From NCBI RefSeq assembly GCF_016906535.1, contig NC_057379.1:62001-126000 (forward strand): a stretch of DNA of 64,000 nucleotides. Reading direction: 5' to 3'. Shown here piece by piece: positions 1 through 12,608 of this stretch. The translations under genes and the position numbers were made by a program. Below the pieces are notes generated by a model that ran no database searches, was not told the origin of the DNA, and saw nothing but the letters and a program-made list of their open reading frames with translations. The DNA is from Rhizoctonia solani (Eukaryota; Basidiomycota; Agaricomycetes; Cantharellales; Ceratobasidiaceae). Each line of letters begins with the position of its first letter. Within the stretch, counting starts at the first letter, position 1.

Positions 1-496
1 AAAAATAGCCCTGTGATGTTATAACATCATCACTTTTCACGATCGACCGAGATGAGATGTGCAACGGCGATCTAGGAGTACCATCACTAGTCAGCTGATT
101 ACGGACTTTTGGTATACCCACAATTAATCAGTAACAAGTAATCCACGCATGTAGAAACTTTGTAGATACATTGTTCAGCCCTTCCTCGATTGTATAGTAT
201 TTATGTCTTATTTTTAACTATCCATGATAACCAGCCACAGCCTTGCCGATGGCTGTTGCCCAAATTAAGTTGATTACCGACCCTGAGATCAGCTTTCTCA
301 TCATTAGTCACAAAGCACAGCCACAGACCTCCAAATCTAGTTCGCTGCTCGGTCTCATGGGTACATTCCGCTTGCAAGCTATTCTGAACGCTGTGGTACA
401 TTATTGGGCTCCATAAGCCTCGCTATTCAAGTTTGATGGACCTGGACCGTCAAAGTGCGTGTTTCTAAAAGTAGAATGATGGTTAGAGTGTTATTT

Positions 497-787
497 TTAA
501 GTCCAAAGTCCTGCAGGCTGTGGTGATAAACTGCGCCGCCCAGTTTCGGAATCCCTCACAGCAATCTCCGCCCGTTTGGCGCCGGTGTACAGGCTCGCAA
601 ACCGTCGATCTTGTGCTAGTGCCGGGTTCGAAACTAAGTGAGCATCGATCCGTTCAACGAGCTCTTGATTTATCCCTTCCAACAACAACCGCAGTACATA
701 CGCCAAATCCTGGAGCGTTGCTTTTGGCTTTTGCATGTGCTGTTCACGTTGAGCTCTTTCCTTGGCTGTTCGGGCAGGGCGGACCAT
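497..787 (-). CDS. Small hypothetical protein (96 aa, uncertain)
   Basis: An open frame on the minus strand from an ATG at 787 (context ACCATGG) to a stop at 497. The product is charged and looks helical: an Arg/Lys-rich start (MVRPARTAKERAQREQ), then a Leu-rich stretch (LAYVLRLLLEGINQELVERI), then a polar tail. Its composition is more protein-like than that of the overlapping frames. I do not recognise the family, and no partner exon is obvious within several hundred bases. It could be a short gene, the last exon of a longer gene, or chance. Confidence 0.3.
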   Translation of the reverse strand: MVRPARTAKERAQREQHMQKPKATLQDLAYVLRLLLEGINQELVERIDAHLVSNPALAQDRRFASLYTGAKRAEIAVRDSETGRRSLSPQPAGLWT

Positions 788-2302
788 GGTTGTATCGATG
801 ACGTTGATAAAATGCACAATAAAATGAAAAACAATTGGTTGCCTTTTGGAGCCTGAAAATGTCCCAATTTAGAAAGTATATGCACATTTTCCCTGAGACC
901 CTGAGGTTGTTTGGCTCCTCAAACGTTTGTCGTGCATTCAACCAACATTTTCGGAAGAACCAGTCAGTAAACCCAGTAAGACCTTATAAGAATGTATAAC
1001 CGAATAGATTTCATTGTTTGATATATCTGCTTTGTTTCTCACTATGCTCGTGTTGTTAGGTGCGTGTTTTTGTTTGATGTAAAACTGGCGCTCCACAATC
1101 CCTTCCCTAGACCACCGAAAAAATTCTCATGTGCACAATTTATAGGAAATAATGTAAGATATCTCGTATTATCACATTTAGAGGTGAATCCAATGCCCTG
1201 ATGAGTTCCTGGGTTGAACGGCCCAGCCGTTCTCCCCGACTGCCAGAACGGTAATCGGGTGAGGGCCGTAATCAGCTGACTAATGATAGTATTGGAATCG
1301 GTATTGGGGTCGCTTTCAAATGACCTTGTAATGGATTTTAAAACATGGCGCGTTGAAGGAAATAGCTAAATATAAGCTGGAATCTTGGAACAGTTGTCTT
1401 CCCGTACGACTACACAGAGTGGAATGTCCATGCTTCCTTGGGTGTATGGAAGAGCGGGGTGAAAAACTATGTGCTCATGAATGACGAGCTAGAAGAGCGG
1501 GAAGAGCCTATTCATGAGTGTAATGAGGAAGTGGCATCTCTGATCAAATTTAAAGGCTGAGCGTTATCAGGCAAGGTGCCGTATCTAAAACACAATTGTT
1601 TTCATCAAGTTTATTGTTCTGGTCGGAATACAGCACTAATCGTGGTACTACACAATTGCCAAATCCTAGAAAACAAAACTCCCCAAAAAACCGTGCATCG
1701 GCCGAATGAGCCCCAATTAGATGTGTGCCTTTCTGCCGGCGGGACCTTTGGGGTACTTTTGGGTAAATCCCTGGGAGCCGATTACGTACTCGGCACGCGG
1801 GGATCAGAGTGATCTTTGTGAGGCGGCGCAGGATGATCACTTGGACGAGGGACAAAAAAAACGTGAGGCGAAAAAAACAAAAACAAGAAGGGGCGCGTCA
1901 TCTGAGAAATACGAGGGAAATGAAGCAAGATAACGAGACGCGTGCGGATGGCGGTCGGGACGCGATTGCGTGATGGGGTGGAAAGTCGTGCCTAGATGTG
2001 TGAATTGAGCGCCCCGCGTAGCGCTCATAGACAGTTGACTATCAGAACGTAGTCAGATACGCGGCGGCTCCCCGGAGACGACGTGCAGTTGTGATCCGCA
2101 GTTATGGCCCGATCTCGATAAGATTAGATAGACGAGATTTCATCGTAAATCGGGGAATATTTGAAATGGAAAAGTAATTACGACGACAAAGCCCTCTGAT
2201 TTCCTGATGCTCGTACCACAAGCGAATGGGGCGATATACTGGGTTTGGGGAGATACGACAAAAAACCCTTGCCCCAAACCCCAACGCGGAAAACGTGTAC
2301 GA
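788..2302. other. Intergenic, no supported gene
   Basis: This stretch has only short frames without recognisable motifs or consistent splice signals. The last 300 bases are presumably the upstream region of the ATP-citrate lyase gene. Bases 1-496 likewise hold nothing I can support. Confidence 0.5.
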
Positions 2303-2312
2303 GAGTATATAA
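2303..2312 (+). promoter_or_regulatory. Possible TATA box of the ATP-citrate lyase gene
   Basis: The sequence agtatataat lies about 40-50 bases upstream of the ATP-citrate lyase start codon. The spacing suits a short 5' leader. TATA-like strings are common by chance in AT-rich fungal DNA, so this is only a candidate. Confidence 0.3.
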
Positions 2313-2351
2313 TCCAAAGCAAGACGCGACAAGAGGGTAACTGATTCGACC

Positions 2352-5300
2352 ATGTCGTCCAAGGGTGGGTGAAACTCGATCGGTATTGAGCACAGCTAAC
2401 GTACTGTAGCCATTCGCGAGTTTGACGCAAAGCTACTATTGGCATATTGGCTGCCGCGTGCGCCTGCCTATGCTGGAACCGAACCTGTCACGTCGACGTT
2501 TGTGTACCCCACGCCCAAGGTTGCCCAGATCGCATGGGACGCGGAGACGAATACGGTCACACCAGACACTCAGCTGCCCCCATGGGTCTCGACTGAAAAG
2601 CTAGTGGCCAAGCCAGACCAGCTGATCAAGCGGAGGTATGTGATGAACACTCGAGATGAACAACTGCTGATCGCTCTACAGAGGCAAGGCGGGCCTGTTG
2701 AGTCTCAACAAGGGCTGGGACGAGAGCAAGGCCTGGATCGTTGAACGCGCCGGAAAGCCTGTCCAAGTCGAATCTGTCACCGGGACCTTGAATAACTTTA
2801 TCGTCGAGCCGTTCCTCCCCCATCCCAGCAACACCGAGTACTATATCTGCATTAACTCGCAGCGTGAAGGCGATGAGATCTTGTTTACGCACGAGGGAGG
2901 TGTCGACATTGGAGATGTCGATGCCAAGGCTGCCCGAGTAGGTTCTTATAACTCGACTCGGAACGCGTACTAACTTGTATCAGTTGACGATCAAAGTCAA
3001 CGCACCATTCCCCCCTCGTGCAGACGTCAAGTCGAACCTTTTGGCCGCCGTCCCAGCCGAGAAGCAAGACACGCTCTACGACTTCCTTTCTCGCTTGTAC
3101 TCGGTCTATGTCGATCTCCACTTTGCCTATCTCGAGATTAACCCTCTTGTATGCCTCGACGCTACTCCCAACTCGCCTCCGACCATCCATTTCCTCGATA
3201 TGGCTGCCAAGCTCGACCAAACCGCCGACTCGATCTGCGCGCCCAAATGGGCCATTGCTCGCGACTTGTCCGTCTATACCGAAACCTCGGCTGCGACTGC
3301 CGCACCGGGCGCCAAAATCCAGCTCGACCGTGGCCCACCCATGGTCTGGCCTGCTCCATTCGGCCGTGACTTGACCAAGGAAGAAGCCTATATCCAAAAA
3401 CTCGATGGTTCCACCGGTGCTTCGCTCAAGCTCACCGTTCTTAACCCCAACGGACGCGTCTGGACCATGGTCGCAGGTGGAGGTGCTTCGGTCGTCTATT
3501 CCGATGCTATCGCCGCCCATGGTTTCGCCCACGAACTCGCCAACTATGGTGAATACTCGGGTGCCCCCACCGAGGGCCAGACTTATGAATACGCCAAGAC
3601 CATCATCGACCTCATTACCCGTGGTACTCCTCATGAAGACGGCAAGATCCTCATCATCGGTGGTGGTATTGCCAACTTTACCAACGTCGCTGCTACCTTC
3701 AAGGGTATTATTCGTGCTCTCAAGGCGTACAAGGCAGGCTTGCAGGCCCACAATGTCAAGATTTTCGTCCGTCGCGGTGGGCCAAATTACCAGGAAGGTT
3801 TGAAGGCCATGCGTCTCCTAGGTGAATCTCTTGGTGTACCGATCAAGGTCTACGGCCCCGAAACCCACATTACCGAGATCGTCCCTCTTGCATTGGGCGT
3901 ATCCAAGCGCACACCCCAGACTGCCGCCAATGTCATCCACTCGGTATCCGCCACCGCCCAGGGCTCCCCCAAGGGCGTCGCCATCGAGGTCCCCGATGCG
4001 GGCGTGGGCCAAGTCCGTCCCGATGGTGGCCGCAACCAGCCCAACGACCAGATTGTCCATTTCGACGCGACGGCACCCAAGTCGGGTCGCCCCTCGTACC
4101 GTCCATTCGACGCGTCGACTCGCTCGTTTGTGTACGGTCTCCAGCCGCGTGCGATCCAGGGCATGCTCGATTTCGACTACTCGTGCGGTCGCGAGACACC
4201 TTCGGTCGCGGCCATGATCTATCCCTTTGGCGGACACCATATCCAAAAGTTTTACTGGGGCACCAAGGAAACGCTCTTGCCTGTGTATACGAGCGTCAAG
4301 GAGGCTGTCGAGAAGCACCCCGATGCGGACGTCGTGGTCAATTTTGCGAGCTCGCGTAGTGTGTTTGGAAGCACCAAGGAGATTTTGCAGTTCCCCCAGG
4401 TATGTTCCCGGTCCGTGTTGTTATTTTTCGGTATGACTGAGGTTTCGTGTAGATCAAAGCTATTGCGCTCATTGCCGAGGGTGTTCCGGAGCGTCATGCC
4501 CGTGAGATCTTGCACGCCGCGCAGGAAAAGGGTGTTCTTATCATCGGACCTGCGACGGTAGGTGGTATCAAGCCTGGCTGCTTCAGGATTGGGAACTCGG
4601 GAGGGTGAGTTTGTTGAATATCGTTTCTTGACGAATGTTGACAATCGTACAGTATGATGGACAATATCATCGCTTCCAAGCTTTACCGCCCCGGCTCGGT
4701 CGGCTACGTTTCGAAATCCGGAGGAATGTCCAACGAACTGAACAATATCCTTTCGCTCGTCACCAACGGCACTTACGAGGGTATTGCCATTGGCGGAGAC
4801 CGATACCCCGGCACCTCGTTCATCGACCATCTCCTCCGGTACGAAGCCGACCCCGAATGCAAAATGCTCGTCTTGTTGGGTGAAGTCGGGGGTGTCGAAG
4901 AGTACCGCGTCATCGACGCCGTCAAGGAGGGCAAGATTACAAAACCCATCGTTGCATGGGCGATCGGCACATGCGCCAAGATGTTTGCGACCGAGGTTCA
5001 ATTCGGACACGCCGGGTCGATGGCCAACTCGGACAAGGAGACTGCCGACGCCAAGAATGCGGCCATGCGCGCGGCCGGGTTCGTCGTGCCCGATACGTTC
5101 GAGGACCTCCCGTTGGTGCTGCAGCAGACGTACGAGAGCCTCGTTGCCAAGGGTGCGATCGTCCCGTCGCCCGAGCGTGACCCGCCCGTGATCCCGATGG
5201 ACTACAAGTGGGCGCAGGAGCTCGGGCTGATTCGTAAACCGGCGGCGTTTATTTCGACCATTTCCGACGAGCGAGGCCAAGAGCTGATTTATGCCGGAAT

Positions 5301-6415
5301 GAGAATCTCGGATGTGTTCAAGGAGGATATCGGATTGGGCGGTGTCGTTGCGCTCTTGTGGTTCAAGCGCAGGCTTCCCGCGTGGGCGACCAAGTTTATT
5401 GAGATGGTGTTGATGTTGACCGCTGACCACGGCCCGGCCGTGTCTGGGTGCGTTCCTCTTTTATGTTGCCGTGCTTGAATTAGGGCTGACTTGGGTCTCC
5501 GCAGTGCCATGAACACCATTGTCGCCTCCCGTGCCGGAAAGGACCTCATCTCGTCTCTGGCCTCTGGTCTTTTGACTATTGGTTCCCGTTTCGGAGGTGC
5601 TCTCGACGAGGCTGCTTCCATGTTCTCCAACGCTCGGGATACCGGGTTGACCCCGCGTGAATTTGTCGACGAGAGTCGTCGCGCGAACAAACTGAGTGAG
5701 TGGGCACTATTTGAGCAAAAAGGGGGACAAGTTCTGACAGTCTGGTTCCTTTTCTTGCGCTTTTTATCTGCTGACGCTTGTCGTGGTTCCGACTCGACCC
5801 GACCCCGCTTTGGCTGATCTTCCCCAACCCTAATTTCCCTCATTTCATCAACTCGGTTTATTTGGCCTCGCCCCGCCGATCCAGTTTCTGGTATCGGCCA
5901 CAAGATCAAATCGGTCAACAACCCCGACTTGCGCGTTGAGCTTGTCAAGGAGTACGTCAAGAAGAACTTCCCTTCGCATTCGCTATTGGACTATGCTCTC
6001 GCGGTCGAAAAGGTCACCACCGCCAAGAAGGATACTGTAAGTTCTGCGCCTTGCTGTTATCCCATCCTTATTGACAATGGTGATTTAGCTCATTTTGAAC
6101 GTCGACGGATGCATCGCCGTCTGCTTTGTTGATCTCCTCCGTGACTCGGGCTCGTTTACTCGGGAAGAAGCAGACGAATACATTCGTATCGGAACGCTCA
6201 ACGGACTGTTTGTCCTCGGTCGCTCCATTGGGTTCATCGGACACCATCTCGGTACGGTTCCAATGCTGATACGTGTTGCCTAACTCGAGTCTCACCCACG
6301 TTTGTCTCTAGACCAAAAGCGCCTTCGCGCACCTTTGTACCGCCACCCCGCGGACGACATCTTTATCAACATGCAGGACGTTTCGCAGCCGCGCGTGTTT
6401 GCCAAGATGGGTTAG
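2352..6415 (+). CDS. ACL1: ATP-citrate lyase (ATP-citrate synthase), single-chain form
   Basis: This cytosolic enzyme makes acetyl-CoA and oxaloacetate from citrate, CoA and ATP, feeding lipid synthesis and acetylation. Exons by hand: 2352-2364, 2410-2635, 2682-2937, 2984-4399, 4453-4604, 4653-5447, 5505-5695, 5885-6036, 6089-6251, 6312-6415. All introns are GT-AG, and the total is 1156 codons including the stop (1155 aa), slightly longer than animal ACLY. The start [18 protein letters not shown] matches the family N-terminus. The order is ATP-grasp/succinyl-CoA-synthetase beta-like part, CoA-binding and ligase alpha-like part, then a citrate-synthase-like C-terminus ([24 protein letters not shown]). 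The catalytic phosphohistidine is in [12 protein letters not shown] (His about 807). Animals and basidiomycetes use one fused chain; ascomycetes usually have two genes. No lesion is seen. The first exon holds only 13 coding bases. Confidence 0.96.
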
Positions 6416-8411
6416 GTGCATCGATCTTTATAACACAAACTTATAGTGCATGTAATTGTTTTTTGGGTCGTGTTTTATTAGTTATCGCAGCGAAATGAAT
6501 TCTTTTTATCATCATTGCAACTTGACCGTATGCGCGTCGGTCAATTAGGAATGCGCTTACTACTCGGCAAACATTGAAGGTGTTATCAGGTACCATGAGG
6601 CCAAATAACCCAGTCTCATGGGGCTACGAGGGATCATCACGGCTTGTTGCACCATTATCTTTCATGCTATTTTATTATACTCCGGGTTTTTGTAGAAATA
6701 CAACTAGTACATTTTGCAGCTCTCATAATTATCCTTGTTAGATTATGGATTCATTTGTCCAATATTTACGATATATGGAGTACCCATCCGCATATATACA
6801 CCGAAAAGCCTTCCAAGTTCACAAGACGGATTGGTTGTATTCTTCGTCAAATCACGATTTAGACCATAAGAAATACTTCTTGTGACATTTATGCTGCAGA
6901 GCACACAAATTAATCGACACAGAGGGCAGGGGGGAGCGGGCAAAGGATAAATTCATAATTTTACTGTATCAAAAGAGGCTCAGCGCTATTAGGACTATTT
7001 CTTGCCCACGAGTTTCGCTACCATATATCTCAGGGACTGTCATTCTCACGAACGCAAAAGGTCTGCTTTCTTGGGGACAGTAACAGTCGTTGACAAAGTG
7101 AAGCTTGGAAGATACAAAACCTCAAATAAAAATTGCTTGAGCACCATGTTGGTAGGTATCTACGTCCGTACAAGTGAAGTGCTTGTATACCCAAGTAGCG
7201 GATAGTTTTGATACGACTGGCTAAAGGCAAATTGCGTTTGTTAAATACTCCAGGGTGACACCATGCATATGGCGTGTTCTCGGGGCCAGGCCCCGCGGTG
7301 CGACGAAACGGCTAGGTGAGTGAAATATAACAAGGTGAGTGACTCATCATGAGTTAGGAGGGGGGCCTATGGGGCCGGGTTGTCAGGTCAGCGGTAGCGC
7401 ATACAATCAGAATAATGCATGTTATACCATACCCTTTCCATATTACTACATAATGGCATCAATATCAATAATCCTGATTTACCTCGAGTTTTTATCCGCA
7501 GTTCCTGCAATTGGTCTGAAAGATGTATCGAGATAGGTGTTCCATAGACATACTACAGTTTTTTTGGCCTAACCCAACCAGTCTCCATTTTACGGTTATT
7601 CTTATGATAACATATGATACCTTGTTCTGTCATTGAAAGCTCTCGACCAAAAACCTCTATTTTCGACAATTTTCGGTGCAATTCTACGGTTATCTCATAG
7701 ATTTATATACCAGATTTAGTTCAAGTTCCCATATGGCCACCAATAGCGATAAAGATTATATACTACGATATTAGTTGCTCCATCGCGATCGCCAACACCT
7801 AGAAAGGTAAATCTGCCAGGATCCACCTCCCTTGCCATCTATTCTTTACCTGCAAAGCTCCGCGTGAGTCAAAGTTCTGGAGTTCCATAAGTTATGAAAA
7901 ATATATGAGAGCTTCCCCAATAAGGAGAGGTGCCCCCGAAGTATCGCCCCAATCTGATAGGAATTCTCTAGGAGCTCTTTCCGAGAGTTTCCCACAAGAG
8001 AGGGGCTCCTGGAGCTCTAAAGGCTATCTTGATATAAATATCCGACCCCTTATGAAACAAAACAATCTGGACGCTTGGCTCAAGTTCTATCACCATGAAT
8101 TAGTAGCGATGGCAACCACTGCTAATCAATCTGGTACTCTAGACAAAGTCTTGTATACCTTTACCACTTTATTGAAAATGCCTAAGACAAAGTAGCTTGA
8201 ATTTGGGCGTGCTCGCACATATATAGCCACATTGCCAGCTGAGCTTCTCCCTCGAGCCTCACGATTCATCAACTTCGGCTTTCAATAAAGGCAGGATCCC
8301 CGAGCGCAGCGCTAGTCAGCATTAGTCAGTTGATTCTTTATATTCTCCACAATAATCACTTCAAGATGCTAATCGGAATCCATCTTCACCCCTGCCTCCT
8401 ACCTGTCCACC
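6416..8411. other. AT-rich intergenic region
   Basis: The 3' flank of ATP-citrate lyase and about 2 kb without a supported gene. An open frame at 7905-8195 (96 aa) has no recognisable motif and no clear splice partners, so I do not call it. The stretch 8210-8411 is the upstream region of the membrane-protein relic. Confidence 0.5.
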
Positions 8412-11100
8412 ATGCGCCACTGGAACTTTCTACGGATAGTGAGGCAAAATTGGTTCTTTTTCTATACAACAATACTACTGGGTATTGATATCTCGGGAAT
8501 AGCCATCTATGCTAGCTACATGAAAGAACACCAATCTATAGCTATGAGGTACAATGGCTCTGATAGCGCAGATTACGAGCCTTTCAGAGACTACAGGATG
8601 GCCGCGATTATAGCTTCTCGTTGCAGCCTCAGTTTGCTTAATGAATTGTTCCTGTAAGCCGCTATTCGACCCATTCAGGTCCCAGTCGTTCAAGCCAGTG
8701 GTGCTGATAAAGATAGCATGACATACGGATTTATGTATACCAACACTATGATCGGAACTTTCCTTGTTCAAGAATTAGTTTACTATCCTATCATTACATT
8801 ATTTACTGGTAGGAGCTGAAACAATTTGTCTCATCAAATGTTAATACTTTCCGATCGATATAGTGCTGGGATGCTGGTTCGGTCGTCCATTTCATCCAAT
8901 GGGGCCAATACTCATACACTGGTCGCCACTCACACTGCCACTGGCCATACGTGGAGGATGTGACTTATTGACAGCGCTAATCTTGTGGTGTTTGCTATTT
9001 ATCAGTAAAGACTTCAAAGACAAAAAACTAAATTGTCTAACTGTGAACGTTGAGGAACTCGCATCCGGAACACAGCCAATTTCGCGCAATATTATCACCT
9101 GGAAAGGAGTGAGACGACGAAGAGGAATGAGATCGATTCGAGGTCGTATCCATAAATCATTACTGGGATTCGTCTATAACTCATTGTTTCGTAGGGTAAT
9201 GTAAGCGTCAATATTTTAGTATATAGGACTTGATCTAACCAGTGTTTAATCTCCTAGCCCAGTCGAAACCCGGCTACAGGTATTTTTTCAGCATATTTTT
9301 TCTCTAACAGCAATTGCCCTACTGATTGCCCGCACTGCAACTGAGCTCCAGAAAGCATACGGATCTCTTCCATCTCGAAGATTAGTGGAGCCCTGCCCTC
9401 AAATGCTGGGCCCCAATAGCAATAATAGTTACACCCTTTTCATTGTACGCCCATTTCATTAGAATAGCTTGTAAAGCTTGTTGTAACTTGTTTCCCGAAA
9501 TCCGATAGCGCTTCCCTCATCTCCAGGGAATAGTGAATACAGCTCAACCAGACGTATCGCAGTATGTATTCAACATATCGGCAACATACCAATGCAATCA
9601 GCGGGTTTCGGGTAAGTTTAGTCTGTCTTTGGTCGTATATACATCCTATCACGGCTCAAGTTCATGAGTTGGGTTGAAATGGTGTTTGCTGGGCTACATA
9701 TTCACCTATGAACAAACAACCAATCGAACATAGTTCTGCATGGGTAGCAGTAAAGGCATAGAGAGCAATACCACTAACAATCCTGTTAACGTTTATCTTA
9801 TAGCACCTGCACCTACATGTTCACAGGATATTAGGCGCACATTACCTAATACATCAACGATTGATTGGTATATAACATATCAATGTCCGGGGAGCGTTAC
9901 GGGCGGAGGTTTGTTTTACACTTTCTTTTCTTTCCAGCAAATCTTACCATGACTCTACTAATTAAAAAGGGGGGATATCCGGGCGTGAGAATAAGTGCTA
10001 CATCGCGGGATATCATTACAGCATAGAGATTCAAGGCACCAACTGGACCTTGGATGGTTCTTCTATGCGTGAAGATCGTTTACCTAGTATATGGCTGGCA
10101 AACTCTGATCCCATAAAAGAAATGTTAACGCCATATCTCTCCATGCCCATGAAGCCCGAGCTTGGGTGGCATACTGTTTTTGAAACACATTTTGCTCAAC
10201 GGAAGTTTATTGTATCTTCACCACTATGGGACGCTATAATGGGAGCAGATCCGGTCAGTGGGTTCTTTACTAGTATATTTTCAACTTAGACCTCATAAAA
10301 CCTAACACGATGCTGATTCTTGTATTCTAATTATTCTAGGCTTATGATACAACTTTATTTTTTCCAGAGTGTAAGGAAGCCGCCAAGAAGTCTAAATCTC
10401 AAATAAAACATTAAACTGACAGGTCTTATTACGCTTGTGTACAGCTCGACATACCAGGGAACCAAACCAGTCTTCAAATTTCACAAATAAAGTCACAGGG
10501 GTTGTACAGAGCCCTCAATACCTTGACGCCTCACCAGAGACTCCCCGAGACCTTTTGAAGCCGGGATTACGAGGACCAAGTGACCTCTGTGATGTGGTAG
10601 AAGAGTACCGTGTCACTAGCTCATTCGACATACTTGCGTCAATCGGTGGTCTGCTTGCACTTTTGCAAGGAATACATATGTTTATATTTGGGAGGCCATT
10701 GTTTTGGGGAATGTTTGGCAAGTGCCACCTAAAAAAACGGGGCTCAATTACTCATAATACGACCTCAGGCGCAAAAATCATCTCACCTTTTGGCTTCATT
10801 GGCCAGTTCGCTACAAAGGGATTTAAGAAGCGCCTATATGAGAAGTATTATACTTCATCACAACCAGGAAGCGAGGTTCCTCTGGCACCGAATTGTGGTC
10901 AAACTCAAATTCATCTCGACATGACTCAATTCCTTCTCGATTATGTTGTTGATATGGGACCTGCTTCAGCGCCAAATCAAGAAGACGTTATACTCTCTGA
11001 AAGTGATACGGAAGACCGAGAAGTCGTAGACAACGCTCAAGTTCGATATACGACCGATGTAGAGTTAGGGATTTCTACTGAGACCTGTCGCACAATTTAG
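8412..11100 (+). pseudogene. Decayed multi-pass membrane protein gene
   Basis: A chain of coding blocks in one orientation can be followed: 8412-8818 (with a possible 45-nt intron 8653-8697), 8864 to about 9199, about 9258-9450, about 9528-9617, 9734-9899, a block from about 9970 to 10253, 10340-10368, and 10423-11100. Hydrophobic segments are evident (FFFYTTILLGIDISGIAIYA; LVQELVYYPIITLF; HIFSLTAIALLIARTA; FDILASIGGLLALLQGIHMF). Between the last blocks the reading frame is broken twice within about 25 bases. After LTPHQRLPETF there is an in-frame TGA (10556-10558), and near 10577 the frame shifts by one base before SDLCDVVEEYR. The junction near 9617-9734 also does not keep frame with consensus sites. 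The architecture (N-terminal helices, soluble middle, late membrane helix, acidic tail) recalls large paralogous families in Rhizoctonia-type genomes. Function unknown. Confidence 0.6.
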
Positions 11101-12608
11101 CCACTCCATTATATCAGCAACTCGTGCTTGGACTCTCAGGGATTATGATATATATATTGCTAAAATTGATATCTTAACAACGCCTAGTTCAAATTATAAT
11201 CAACGAGCGTACTTTGTCTGGGAAGGGACTGCGCATAAGTGCCGATTGGGAGCCCTAAAGCGCGAGAGTACCCTTCAGATGTCATTTTCTTCGAGTTAAA
11301 TATCTTTCTTAAAAGAATGGAAAACGGGCTGTGGGAAAGCTTTATCACAAGTCAATCGGGGTTTAACTTCGATCAGTGTCTAAGTATCAAGCGCGCGCAG
11401 TTACAAGCACTGGAGGCGAAATCAAACGTTGGTTCAATTTGGGATGCTAGAGACACATCACAAAGCAAAATCGTTACCCTAAAAGAATGGAGTGCGCCGG
11501 TGAAATATATTATATGTAAATGCGATAGAAGAGATAGAACCCAAATTTAAAACAGACGATTATGCACGACATGTGGACCAAGCTATAATTGTACAAGCAA
11601 ATATATTGCTTTGTGTATACATTTTGTGTGTACGGTCACCTACCCATCAATATCTCCCGTAAGTTCGGGGCGAGTGATAAGCATAATAGAGGAAAAAGCC
11701 CAGGCACAAGAATACTTAGTTGCTGGCAGGTCGTGAACTACGTATAAAATCCAACTATATGCGCGACTATTACTATGTGGATTAAGAGGGAGAGACTAAA
11801 TATCGCCCAGGGGCCCAGGAGAGAGCCCTAGCTATCGGGGATATTCACTCTAGCGAGGGAAATTTCAGTTTATATTGTAAAATTTCTTATACAGTACACC
11901 TCCAAAATATGGACCATGTCTTTAGAGTACTATACACATCATGGGTCACGATCCGATCGTGAGTAACTAATCAGCCTGTCACCGGGGGACGAGGGGTCCC
12001 AATACTGGTAAGATATAACGGCTGCTAGTTCAGGAACATTGAAGATGTTGACGAAAACTACCAACATTGCTATACATGTATGTACCACCACGAGGTCTAT
12101 AGGTTGTATCGAAAAACAAATACCAAGGTGCTCCACATGGGGCGATCTGCAACAGATATGTTTTCCGGACATATCCCAATTATATATGAGTTGAAGAATC
12201 TCCGTCCAGACATTTGAAATGGCAGAGTGGGCTGGCAGCCACGTGCACGACCCTTACCCAGTCCCAGCAGAATGCCAATCTTCGCACGCTCAGTTCCACA
12301 TTACCCATGGGCAGGTGGACAAATGCTTCATTTGTTTTACTAATCCGACAACCGCCCAAGTATTCTCTTGATCATAAGACGCATATGGAACTTGGGAGTG
12401 ATACCCGATACCCTGGTCCTGACCCCTGTCAATAAATAGACGCGCGCGAACCAGACGCATCGCATCATCTGTCTTTGCCGCGACAAGACCTAGGCCTGTC
12501 TGACCTCGATCTCAGATAAGACCCCTCACCCATGAGATAGGATTTAGGTTCCACCTCTTTGCCTCCATCTTCACCTGAGTCCATAAACTTTACTAGATTA
12601 GGTTAGAT
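11101..12608. other. Intergenic, no supported gene
   Basis: Short frames occur at 11239-11550 (+) and 11939-12172 (-). The latter has a hydrophobic segment (VVVHTCIAMLVVFVNIF) and could be a scrap of a membrane-protein paralogue, but it has no supporting splice structure. Otherwise nothing is seen. Confidence 0.4.

Noticed and set aside
612..650. T-loop-like GGGTTCGAAACT suggesting a tRNA
   Set aside because: No matching A box, acceptor stem or anticodon arm at the right distances on either strand.
4252..5430. Long minus-strand open frame (392 aa) opposite ATP-citrate lyase
   Set aside because: It mirrors a GC-rich coding gene on the other strand; the plus-strand exons and catalytic motifs are clear, and the mirror frame has no recognisable domain.
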